Shown here one piece after another: positions 1-7,321 of a DNA stretch of 27,543 nucleotides; the first letter of the stretch is position 1; each line of letters opens with the position of its first letter. The DNA lies in the NCBI GenBank assembly GCA_964646425.1, contig CAZYEI010000014.1:1-27543 (forward strand), given 5' to 3'. The stretch is from CAZYEI01 sp964646425 (lineage in GTDB: Bacteria; Bacillota_I; Bacilli_A; RFN20; JAISJY01). The translations under genes were made by a program, and so were the position numbers. The notes beneath the pieces were generated by a model. That model was given only the letters and a program-made list of their open reading frames with translations. It made no database searches and was not told the DNA's origin.

Positions 1-531
1 TGGACGCATAATAGCAATTTTTTTAGCCTCTTCATTCATAATTAAATCAACATAGCGACGACGATATCTTTCTTCTTTATCTGTTAATCCATGAAACTTT
101 TCAGGTAAAGGTCTTAATGCTTTAGTTAAATGAGTGTATTCAAGGCATTTAACAGTAGGTTCTCCAGTACGAGTTAACATAACAATGCCTTTAACTCCCA
201 CAATATCACCAACATCTGCCATCTTAAATAAATTATAAGTTTCTTCACCAACATCATTAATACTGATATAAACTTGTTGTTTGCCTTTAAGATCTTGAAT
301 AGCAAAAAAACTGGCTTTCCCCATTTTACGCATAAACATTATTCTACCAGCGATAGAAACATGTAAATTTAACGCTTCAACTTCTTCATGAGTCAATCCT
401 GCCACTTTATTTTTTACATCCAGTGACCAATCGCTACGATCATAAGCCTGTCCAAATGGATCAATGCCTAATTCTTTTAATTTTTCTACTTTTTGACGTC
501 TAACAATCTCTTGATCTGTTAATTTTTCCAT
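1..531 (-). CDS. lysS: lysyl-tRNA synthetase, class II (5' part; runs off the left edge)
   Basis: The first 177 codons of a class II lysyl-tRNA synthetase, which charges tRNA-Lys in the cytoplasm. The start is ATG at 531-529, preceded by a GGGTGAG ribosome binding site. The visible part is the N-terminal anticodon-binding OB-fold: an early LGIDPFG segment, then a V-x-I-A-G-R-I strand followed by MRKMGKASF, typical of the family, and the linker RYRRRYVDLI that leads into the catalytic domain. The catalytic motifs lie outside the window. It lies 59 bases after dusB on the same strand, the order also seen in Bacillus (dus-lysS), so co-transcription is likely. Identification is secure; completeness cannot be judged. 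Confidence 0.95.
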   Translation of the reverse strand, partial: MEKLTDQEIVRRQKVEKLKELGIDPFGQAYDRSDWSLDVKNKVAGLTHEEVEALNLHVSIAGRIMFMRKMGKASFFAIQDLKGKQQVYISINDVGEETYNLFKMADVGDIVGVKGIVMLTRTGEPTVKCLEYTHLTKALRPLPEKFHGLTDKEERYRRRYVDLIMNEEAKKIAIMRP

Positions 532-590
532 AAATCTCACCCTTTTTCAATATAAAATTATAACATATTAAACTTAATATTCCAATAAAT

Positions 591-1583
591 CTAAGCAAAA
601 TTTTCCAAGCTTTCTAATTCACATAAATAATCATTTAAAATTCTCTCCAAATCTTTATAATTTATTATTTCATGAATTAATGTTCTTTTTTTATTTGCCA
701 TAGGCATCCCTTTAATAAACCAACATGCATGAGTTCGCATTTCTTTAATTGCTGCCACTTCATTTTGATAATTTTCAATTAAGGATTTAGCAAAATCAAG
801 ACAAGTATTGATTTTTTCTTGATAACTTATATCTTCAAAACTTCCATTTTCTAAATACTCGACGCATTGTTTAAATAAAAATGGATTACCTAAACTTCCT
901 CTAGCTATCATCACTGCATCACAGCCCGTTTCTTCAAGCATTTGCTTGGCATCATATGGAGTTTTAATATCTCCATTTCCAATAACTGGTATACTTACAT
1001 TATCTTTTACAAGTTTTATATACGACCAATCGCTATGTCCCTCATACATTTTACTTCTTGTTCTAGCATGAAGCGTAATAGCACTAGCCCCAGCTTTTTC
1101 AATTGCTTTTGCAACATCAACACAATTTATTGATTTTTCATCCCAACCTAATCGTATTTTTACTGTAACAGGTTTAGTAACACTTAAGACAATACTATGA
1201 ACCAATTGATATATATAGTCAACATCTTTTAACAAATAACTACCAGCTTTGGCTTTAATAACCTTAGGAACAGGGCATCCCATATTTATATCGATTATTT
1301 TACATTTACATTCTTTATCAATTATTTTAGCAGCAGCAACCATTGAATCAATATCATGTCCAAATAGTTGCATAGAAACTATTCCTTCATCTTCATTTAC
1401 TTCTAACATTCTTAACGTGTTTTCATTATTATATACTAACGCTTTATCAGACACCATTTCCGCCACACTAAATGCCACACCATTTTGATTAGCATATTTT
1501 CTAAAAGTTTGATTAGAAAATCCAGCCATAGGTCCTGATACAACTTGATTCGATAATTCAATATCTTTAATCTTCCATTTCAT
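591..1583 (-). CDS. dusB: tRNA-dihydrouridine synthase (DusB type)
   Basis: Flavin-dependent reductase that makes dihydrouridine in tRNA D-loops. The 330-residue protein has the family landmarks: SGPMAGFSN near the N-terminus (FMN site), catalytic Cys103 in NMGCP, KIRLGW, TLHARTR, VIGNGDI and MIARGSLGNPF along the TIM barrel, and a C-terminal helical domain with MRTHACWFIKGMP. An in-frame ATG three codons upstream (1592-1590) lies only 1 base from the GGAG at 1594-1597. The ATG at 1583-1581 is 10 bases away and is chosen. It precedes lysS on the same strand. An extended -10 promoter lies just upstream at 1656-1664. Confidence 0.93.
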   Translation of the reverse strand: MKWKIKDIELSNQVVSGPMAGFSNQTFRKYANQNGVAFSVAEMVSDKALVYNNENTLRMLEVNEDEGIVSMQLFGHDIDSMVAAAKIIDKECKCKIIDINMGCPVPKVIKAKAGSYLLKDVDYIYQLVHSIVLSVTKPVTVKIRLGWDEKSINCVDVAKAIEKAGASAITLHARTRSKMYEGHSDWSYIKLVKDNVSIPVIGNGDIKTPYDAKQMLEETGCDAVMIARGSLGNPFLFKQCVEYLENGSFEDISYQEKINTCLDFAKSLIENYQNEVAAIKEMRTHACWFIKGMPMANKKRTLIHEIINYKDLERILNDYLCELESLENFA

Positions 1584-1655
1584 TTTTATCATTCTCCATT
1601 CAACAAATCATTAATAGCATATAACAAAATATCTATAAATAATTATCTAGTATCA

Positions 1656-1664
1656 ATTATAGCA
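1656..1664 (-). promoter_or_regulatory. extended -10 promoter for dusB-lysS
   Basis: Minus-strand TG-C-TATAAT, a perfect extended -10, lies about 70 bases upstream of the dusB start and directly behind the ABC-F stop codon. The -35 position is poor, which is usual when the TGn element is present. I see no terminator between the ABC-F gene and dusB, so readthrough from upstream may add to expression. Confidence 0.55.
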
Positions 1665-1669
1665 TAGAA

Positions 1670-3223
1670 TTATAATGTTTTTAGCGTGAAATTTTCAAGA
1701 TTAATAACTTCATCAACAATGCTTTGATAAAACTCAATTTCATGAGAAACTAGAATTATTGTTCCTTTAAAATTTTGTAAGGCTTCTTTCAATGATTCCT
1801 TAGCCAAATTATCCAAATGATTTGTAGGTTCATCAAGCACTAATAAATTATATTTTTCTACCATTAATTTGGCCAAACGAACTTTTGCTTTTTCACCACC
1901 CGATAAAACTTTGGTTAATGTCATCATTTGTTCATTATTAAGTCCACATCTTGCCAAAAGACTGCGAATTTCATTTTGATTAAGTGCGGGATATTTATCA
2001 CTCAAATCTGCAATTGCTGTTTTGTTATTTCCATAATCTTCTTGTTCAAAATATCCTATTGATAAAAATTGATCCTTTTCTACATTCCCGCTAAATGGAG
2101 AAATCATTCCTAAAAGTGTTTTTAATAATGTCGATTTTCCAATTCCATTTACACCTTTCAAAGCAATTTTTTTATTTCTAACAATTTCAAAATTAAGAGC
2201 TTTTGTTAATGGTTCATCATAACCTAGAATTAAGTTTTTTACATTAAATATTATTTTTCCAGGAGTCCTAGCTTCTTTAAATTCAAAACTAGGCTTTACT
2301 TTTTCGGTTTTTAAAGAAATTACATCTATTTTATCTAAAACTTTTTGTCGTGATTTTGCTAAATTTGAGGTAGCTACTCTTGCTTTATTTCTGGCAATAA
2401 AATCTTGAAGTTTAGCAATTTCTTTTTGTTGTCTATTATATGCTTGCTCAAGATTTCTTTTTTCAATTTCATACATTTCTAAAAAATGAGTATAATCACC
2501 TTTATATCTAGTTAATGTCCCCCATTCCAAATGAAGAACTACATTTACCACATTATTCAAAAAATTTATATCATGACTAACTACAATAAAAGCATTCTCA
2601 TACTGTTTTAAAAACTGAGTTAACCAATTAACTTGTTCCTCATCCAAAAAATTCGTAGGTTCATCTAAAATTAAAACATCAGGTTTGCTTAATAATAGTT
2701 TAGTCAACAATACTTTTGATCTTTGTCCACCACTTAGTTGATTAACATCTTTCTCAAGTCCTAAATCCATTAATCCTAATCCTTGTGCAAACTCATAAAT
2801 TTTTCCTTCAATCCCATAAAAATCAAATGTATCTAATATGTGTTGAATTTCGCCACTTTCTTCTAAAGCGGCTTCTAATTCTTTTTCTGTCATTTCTCCC
2901 ATATGTTCATAAAGATAATTTAAACGAGCTTCTAATTTATATAAATCAGCAAAAGCTTCTTTTAAAACTTCAAAAATTGTTTTCCCTTTAGTTAAAGTTG
3001 TATATTGATCTAAATAACCAATTTTTATATTTTTAGCCCAGCTAATTTTTCCTAAATCCGGTTCTTTTTTTCCAATAATTATATCAACAAATGTTGATTT
3101 GCCTTCTCCGTTACTTCCAACAAGCCCAACGTGTTCACCTAAAAGCAAACGAAAGGAAGCATCTTTCAAAATAATTCTTCCGCCAAAATCCAAAGTTATA
3201 TTCTCAACATTTAAAATACTCAT
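1670..3223 (-). CDS. ABC-F family ribosome-associated ATPase (YfmM-like)
   Basis: A soluble twin-ATPase protein of 517 residues without membrane segments, which marks the ABC-F family. These proteins act on the ribosome near the E/P sites, as translation factors or antibiotic-protection proteins. First cassette: Walker A GSNGEGKST (about 36-44), signature LSGGQ (163-167), Walker B LILDEP (184-189). Second cassette: Walker A GVNGIGKST (357-365), LSGGE (440-444), LVLDEP (461-466). The linker between them (about 240-310) is the charged helical hairpin that contacts P-site tRNA. Length and linker motif (FIARNKARVAT) match what I recall of Bacillus YfmM; this is a housekeeping-type member rather than a recognised resistance determinant. 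An upstream ATG (3256) has no binding site; the ATG at 3223 follows GAGAGGA by 7 bases. A terminator-like hairpin ends right at that binding site. Confidence 0.9.
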   Translation of the reverse strand: MSILNVENITLDFGGRIILKDASFRLLLGEHVGLVGSNGEGKSTFVDIIIGKKEPDLGKISWAKNIKIGYLDQYTTLTKGKTIFEVLKEAFADLYKLEARLNYLYEHMGEMTEKELEAALEESGEIQHILDTFDFYGIEGKIYEFAQGLGLMDLGLEKDVNQLSGGQRSKVLLTKLLLSKPDVLILDEPTNFLDEEQVNWLTQFLKQYENAFIVVSHDINFLNNVVNVVLHLEWGTLTRYKGDYTHFLEMYEIEKRNLEQAYNRQQKEIAKLQDFIARNKARVATSNLAKSRQKVLDKIDVISLKTEKVKPSFEFKEARTPGKIIFNVKNLILGYDEPLTKALNFEIVRNKKIALKGVNGIGKSTLLKTLLGMISPFSGNVEKDQFLSIGYFEQEDYGNNKTAIADLSDKYPALNQNEIRSLLARCGLNNEQMMTLTKVLSGGEKAKVRLAKLMVEKYNLLVLDEPTNHLDNLAKESLKEALQNFKGTIILVSHEIEFYQSIVDEVINLENFTLKTL

Positions 3224-3240
3224 AAAATTGTCCTCTCTCA

Positions 3241-3270
3241 AAAAATAACCTAGCAAACTAGGCTATTTTA
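3241..3270 (-). terminator. intrinsic terminator/attenuator between cls and the ABC-F gene
   Basis: Stem arms 3243-3254 and 3259-3270 (12 bp, 4-base loop CAAA on the plus strand). The only imperfect pair is G-U if transcribed on the minus strand but A-C on the plus strand, so it is built for minus-strand RNA. The U-rich tail runs directly into the GAGAGGA ribosome binding site of the ABC-F gene, leaving no room for another promoter between them. It may simply end cls transcription or act as an attenuator for the ABC-F gene. Confidence 0.75.
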
Positions 3271-3317
3271 ACATATCTTCATTTTCTTTGCTCTATTTTT
3301 ATCAATATTATTTTTAT

Positions 3318-4850
3318 TTAAAGTAATGGAGCAAAGATTTCTAAAATATTTTTTAAAAGTTTTTGTACTGGTTTTAGTGATGCATTTTCTTTAATTATTT
3401 GCAATCCTTCATTTTCACATGTAGTCATAAAATCCTCTTTAATTTTCATAATACAAGAACAATTATATAGCCATACTCCACATTCAAAATGATGGACAAA
3501 ACTACGATAATCTAAATTTACAGTTCCCACAACTGCTATGTTATCATCACAAACAAAACTTTTCGAATGAATAAATCCTGGCTTATATTCATATATTTTT
3601 ACGCCAGCTTCGATTAGATCACTATAATTACTTTTTGTCATAAAATATATTGTTTTTTTATCAGGAATATGTGGAGTCATAATTCTAACATCTACGCCAC
3701 GTTTACACGCATTTTTTATCGCTTCAATGAAATAATAATCAACAATTAAATATGGAGTATTTATATATACATACTTTTTAGCTTGATTAATTATATTCAA
3801 ATAAACCATTTCTCCTGTTCTATCTTTAAAAAATGGTTTTGGTCCTGCAGCAAATGGTTGAACTATGCCATTTGTTTCAACTTTCTTGATTGCATTCATA
3901 TAATCGTTGTATTTTAAAGTGTCTTTTGTATGTGCATTATACGTTTGAATAAACATTATCATAAATGATTTAACCGCTTCACCTTCAATTAAAACTGCAC
4001 TATCTTTCCATTTTCCAAATGGGTGACTTTCATTTATATATTCATCTGCCAAATTCACACCACCGGTATAAGCAACTAAGCCATCAATTACCGTAATTTT
4101 TCGATGGTCTCTATTATTATGAATTGCAGAAGCAATTGGAATAAATGGATTGAAAACAACGCATTTAATACCATATGAATTAATAATTCTATTATATTTA
4201 TAAGGTACTTTTGTGATGCAACCAATATCATCATATATGAGATATACCTCAACGCCTTCATTAACTTTTTCTTTCAATACTTCAAGAATTTTATTCCACA
4301 TAACTCCTCTTTCAATAATGAAATATTCCATAAATATAAATTTTTTAGCTTTCTTCAAATTTTCAATAAGCGAGTCAAAAAAAGCTTCACCAGTTGAAAA
4401 ATATATAACGTTTGAATTTTCATATCCTGATAATTTATTTGTAGAATAAATATAAGCTGATTGCGAAGCTGCAAGTTCATCTTGTTCTTTGATAATATTT
4501 TCTATTTTCAAATTATTATTTTGCCATTTCCCAGATTCTTCATAAATCCCTGTGAATTTCTTTATATATTTCTTGCTAATCATAATTCTACCAAAAAGAC
4601 TATAAATAATCACACCATATAAAGGCATAATTAACAAAATAAAAATCCAAGGTAGCTTATATGACGCAGATTCTTGTTTATTAACAACCAACAAAATAAT
4701 AACAAAACTCAGTATAGAAAAAAAAGTATGAATATATAAATATGCTTCACTTAAATATTTCCATAAAAATAAATATGCTAAAACCTGTGATAACACCATT
4801 AAAATCACTATTGCCATTCTACTAAATAGCAGTTTTAATATTCTACTCAT
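3318..4850 (-). CDS. cls: cardiolipin synthase (two phospholipase D motifs)
   Basis: Membrane enzyme that condenses two phosphatidylglycerol molecules to cardiolipin and glycerol. The 510 residues are the usual length. The N-terminus has about three hydrophobic segments (10-30, 38-57, 66-86), followed by two PLD-type HxKxxxxD motifs: H249/K251/D256 and H428/K430/D435. Both are intact, so the enzyme should be active. Start ATG follows AGGGAGG by 6 bases. It stands alone, with AT-rich DNA before it and a terminator-like hairpin after it. A lipid kinase and a glycerophosphodiesterase elsewhere in the window also concern phospholipids, but are not linked to it. Confidence 0.93.
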   Translation of the reverse strand: MSRILKLLFSRMAIVILMVLSQVLAYLFLWKYLSEAYLYIHTFFSILSFVIILLVVNKQESASYKLPWIFILLIMPLYGVIIYSLFGRIMISKKYIKKFTGIYEESGKWQNNNLKIENIIKEQDELAASQSAYIYSTNKLSGYENSNVIYFSTGEAFFDSLIENLKKAKKFIFMEYFIIERGVMWNKILEVLKEKVNEGVEVYLIYDDIGCITKVPYKYNRIINSYGIKCVVFNPFIPIASAIHNNRDHRKITVIDGLVAYTGGVNLADEYINESHPFGKWKDSAVLIEGEAVKSFMIMFIQTYNAHTKDTLKYNDYMNAIKKVETNGIVQPFAAGPKPFFKDRTGEMVYLNIINQAKKYVYINTPYLIVDYYFIEAIKNACKRGVDVRIMTPHIPDKKTIYFMTKSNYSDLIEAGVKIYEYKPGFIHSKSFVCDDNIAVVGTVNLDYRSFVHHFECGVWLYNCSCIMKIKEDFMTTCENEGLQIIKENASLKPVQKLLKNILEIFAPLL

Positions 4851-5071
4851 ATTTTCCTCCCTTTAAATGATTTAATAAAATATTTGTTATAAAAACAATC
4901 AAGAGTTAATTAATATTTTTAGTCGCTTTATATAATCTTATTTTTTCTTATTAAAAGCCAAATAAAACATTTTTATTATTAAATAGTTTATTTTTTGTAA
5001 CTATTCTTTATCATTTAACTCTAAATATATTATAAAATAATAACTAAATTTTTTAAAGTAAATTCCAAATT

Positions 5072-5106
5072 AAAAAAGGTAAATTAATACTTCAATCCAC
5101 CTTTTT
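5072..5106 (-). terminator. probable terminator after the ribonuclease lipoprotein gene
   Basis: An 8-bp inverted repeat (5073-5080 with 5099-5106) with an 18-base loop, followed on the minus strand by a run of six T. It begins 8 bases after the stop codon at 5115. The stem is short and the loop long, so it is a modest candidate. The AT-rich stretch 4851-5071 between it and cls shows no gene and no other clear signal. Confidence 0.5.
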
Positions 5107-5114
5107 GACATTAA

Positions 5115-6476
5115 TTATTTTGCTGTTAAAATTGCAGGAGTACCCCAAATATGATTAGTTGGTGACATCTCTGCATTAAAACGCACTCCATATCTTCCAG
5201 TATTTAAGTATTCTTGAAATGTTGCATAGTGATCATCTGTGTATACTGCAACAGGAGCATCATCATAGCCAATAGCATCAAATCCATATAACCAAACAAC
5301 TACTCTACCAACACCTCTACTATTATTAGAATATGTATCATTTAAAGCAATATCACATTCATAGTAAACAGGATTTGTATAACCAGGTTCACTAGCCCAT
5401 GGTACAAATCTAGCATAGCCATCAGTTCTTTCATACAAAGAAACACAGCGAGTATCATCACCAAAAATTTTTTTAGCTGTTTTATAATTTTTCTTCAAGA
5501 CATAATTAGCGGGATAAGTGCCAAATGCGATAAAATATGCGGCAACATCTTCAGGACTTGTATATGAGGCACTACTTGCTAAACTCTTATTTTTAGAAAC
5601 ATCCTGATAAGAATAATATGTATATTCTTTATATTCATCTACTATATAATGTTCTCCATTATTAATTATTGATATTGGAACAAATACACTACTTTCACCA
5701 CTCACAAGATTACCATTAAAACGAATTGGATTAATTCGATAATCCCCACTACCAGAGCCTATATATTCATATGACTCAGGTGTTCCAATATCACTATATT
5801 TAATTTCAATGCTAGTTATATTTAAAGCAAAATCATTAGTTTCAATTTTAAAATAGTTTGCATTACTGATATTAATATTATGACAAATAGTTGTAGTTGA
5901 TAATGGTAATTCTTCATAATTAGAAACCGATATATTATTACCATAACGCACAATTGGTTTGTTTCCACTAGAATTCTCTGTGCGATAAGAAATAGAAATC
6001 TCTTTGATTCCCAATATAGGAGTCGTATTATAAATCATTCCAGCCAGTGATGTATCATTTATATTTGAAACATAAGGTAACAATTTTATCATTTCTCTTC
6101 TTTCTTCAGGTTCCACTGCACGATAATGAACAAACTCAACATTTTCTATAGTAATTGTATCATAGTTACCTGTTGAATAACTTCCAATATAGGTATAATT
6201 AGAATAATCGAATATTTTTGTCTTCGTTGCAATTTCAATATTAGATGAAGTAGTATCATTAAACGATGTTGAAGATATAGTAGAAGATATATTATCGACA
6301 AATATCGAAGATGAATTTTTAGCATCAGTAGAACTTGAAGAAAAAGTAATACTATGCGAACTATTACTTTGAATTAAACTTGAACTATTCTTACTAATTA
6401 AATTATCACAACCAGTAGTGAACACACCTAATAACGATATAACTATCGATAATACTAAAATTTTATTACTTTTCAT
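5115..6476 (-). CDS. exported lipoprotein with a C-terminal barnase/RNase Sa-type ribonuclease domain
   Basis: 453 residues. A lipoprotein signal ends at Cys23 (FTTGC; Thr at -3 is unusual). Residues about 28-80 are Ser/Thr/Asn-rich, as in cell-surface linkers. Residues about 90-230 look like an all-beta domain I do not recognise by name. From about residue 308 the sequence follows bacterial guanyl-specific RNases: a DVAAYF helix, then YPANYVLK (barnase LPDNYITK), an ER pair, YECDI (barnase READI), an SRGVGR segment and YTDDHYATF (RNase Sa YTGDHYATF). The equivalents of barnase K27, R59, E73, R83 and H102 appear as K328, R350, E373, R391 and H416. It should cut RNA outside the cell. The ATG at 6476 follows AAGGA by 8 bases; in-frame starts further upstream lack a site. 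No barstar-like gene is in the window. Confidence 0.82.
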   Translation of the reverse strand: MKSNKILVLSIVISLLGVFTTGCDNLISKNSSSLIQSNSSHSITFSSSSTDAKNSSSIFVDNISSTISSTSFNDTTSSNIEIATKTKIFDYSNYTYIGSYSTGNYDTITIENVEFVHYRAVEPEERREMIKLLPYVSNINDTSLAGMIYNTTPILGIKEISISYRTENSSGNKPIVRYGNNISVSNYEELPLSTTTICHNINISNANYFKIETNDFALNITSIEIKYSDIGTPESYEYIGSGSGDYRINPIRFNGNLVSGESSVFVPISIINNGEHYIVDEYKEYTYYSYQDVSKNKSLASSASYTSPEDVAAYFIAFGTYPANYVLKKNYKTAKKIFGDDTRCVSLYERTDGYARFVPWASEPGYTNPVYYECDIALNDTYSNNSRGVGRVVVWLYGFDAIGYDDAPVAVYTDDHYATFQEYLNTGRYGVRFNAEMSPTNHIWGTPAILTAK

Positions 6477-6624
6477 AAAACCCATCCTTAAATCAACAAA
6501 CATAATAACTAATTTCGACAACTGGCATTTAATTTCAATTAAAAAGTTGCTATTTTAAATTTTATCATACATTACTCAATAAATCATTAAATTATTTTAA
6601 TTTTTAAAATAAATTTATATTTTA

Positions 6625-7260
6625 CTATTCAATCGGAGTTAATTCTTTCATAAAATCTAAAGTCAAATTTTCATTTGAAAGCATATTGTTACCTTTTACT
6701 AAATACTTTGGATTTTCAGTATTAATATAGGCAACATTTTTTAATCCCGTTCCAATTGCAAATCCACCAATATTGTACAATTTTGCCGCATCATAATCAT
6801 ATTGAATTAAAAGATTAAAAAAATATGTGCATTCTAATCCTGATTGAGAAATCGCAAAAATATATTTGTCTTTAGAAAAGAAATTATTTAAGATTTGTTC
6901 GGATTCAACATAATTTGGAGCAAAACAACCAATTGTTCCAACTGAACCATTCATTTTAAATAAGCGATCAGTATAATTTAAATGAGCCATAAAATCATAA
7001 AAAGGAAAAAATTGAAATCCTGCTATATGTCCATCACGCAATACCCAACTATATGGACGTAAATCTACATATATTACATCATCTCTAAATAAGTAATGAT
7101 CAATATTTTTTGTATTTACTGATGATGCTTCTATGGAAACACCTTTTAATTCATTTTTTACTGGAATATCAGTATAATTATTAGCAGAAGTAGAATTTAA
7201 GTTATTATTAGAACAACCTATAATAAAAAAAATCATCATCATAATAAAAATTTTTTTCAT
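6625..7260 (-). CDS. rhodanese-like lipoprotein with degenerate active site
   Basis: 211 residues with a lipoprotein signal ending at Cys16 (FIIGC). The mature part aligns throughout with each domain of the neighbouring double rhodanese protein: YVDLR and DGHIAGF, then YVESEQILNNFF, and QYDYDAAKLYNIGG. At the active-site loop the neighbour has C-Q-V-G-G-R; here the same positions read S-Q-S-G-L-E. So the catalytic Cys (Ser138) and the loop Arg (Glu143) are lost, and sulfur transfer by the normal mechanism is not expected. It is probably a diverged paralogue with a binding role. The ATG at 7260 follows GGAGG; an in-frame frame upstream adds 24 residues without a site. It sits directly behind a terminator hairpin, so it probably depends on readthrough. 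Confidence 0.78.
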   Translation of the reverse strand: MKKIFIMMMIFFIIGCSNNNLNSTSANNYTDIPVKNELKGVSIEASSVNTKNIDHYLFRDDVIYVDLRPYSWVLRDGHIAGFQFFPFYDFMAHLNYTDRLFKMNGSVGTIGCFAPNYVESEQILNNFFSKDKYIFAISQSGLECTYFFNLLIQYDYDAAKLYNIGGFAIGTGLKNVAYINTENPKYLVKGNNMLSNENLTLDFMKELTPIE

Positions 7261-7272
7261 AAAATTTCCTCC

Positions 7273-7308
7273 AAAAAAATAAAGGGATAAACAAATGTTT
7301 ACCCCTTT
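7273..7308 (-). terminator. intrinsic terminator/attenuator between the two rhodanese genes
   Basis: Stem arms 7281-7292 and 7297-7308 (12 bp, 4-base loop), followed on the minus strand by ATTTTTTT. The one imperfect pair is G-U on the minus strand. The T run ends directly at the GGAGG of the next gene, so the downstream single-rhodanese gene has no space for its own promoter and must rely on readthrough. Confidence 0.8.
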
Positions 7309-7321
7309 AACAATTTTAAAA

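Noticed and set aside
942..1488. Plus-strand open frames inside dusB, and similar antisense frames in other genes
   Set aside because: They lie wholly within well-supported genes, have no binding sites and show no family features.
6590..6617. Terminator after the single rhodanese gene
   Set aside because: An inverted repeat exists but is only A/T with a bulge, too weak to call in this composition.
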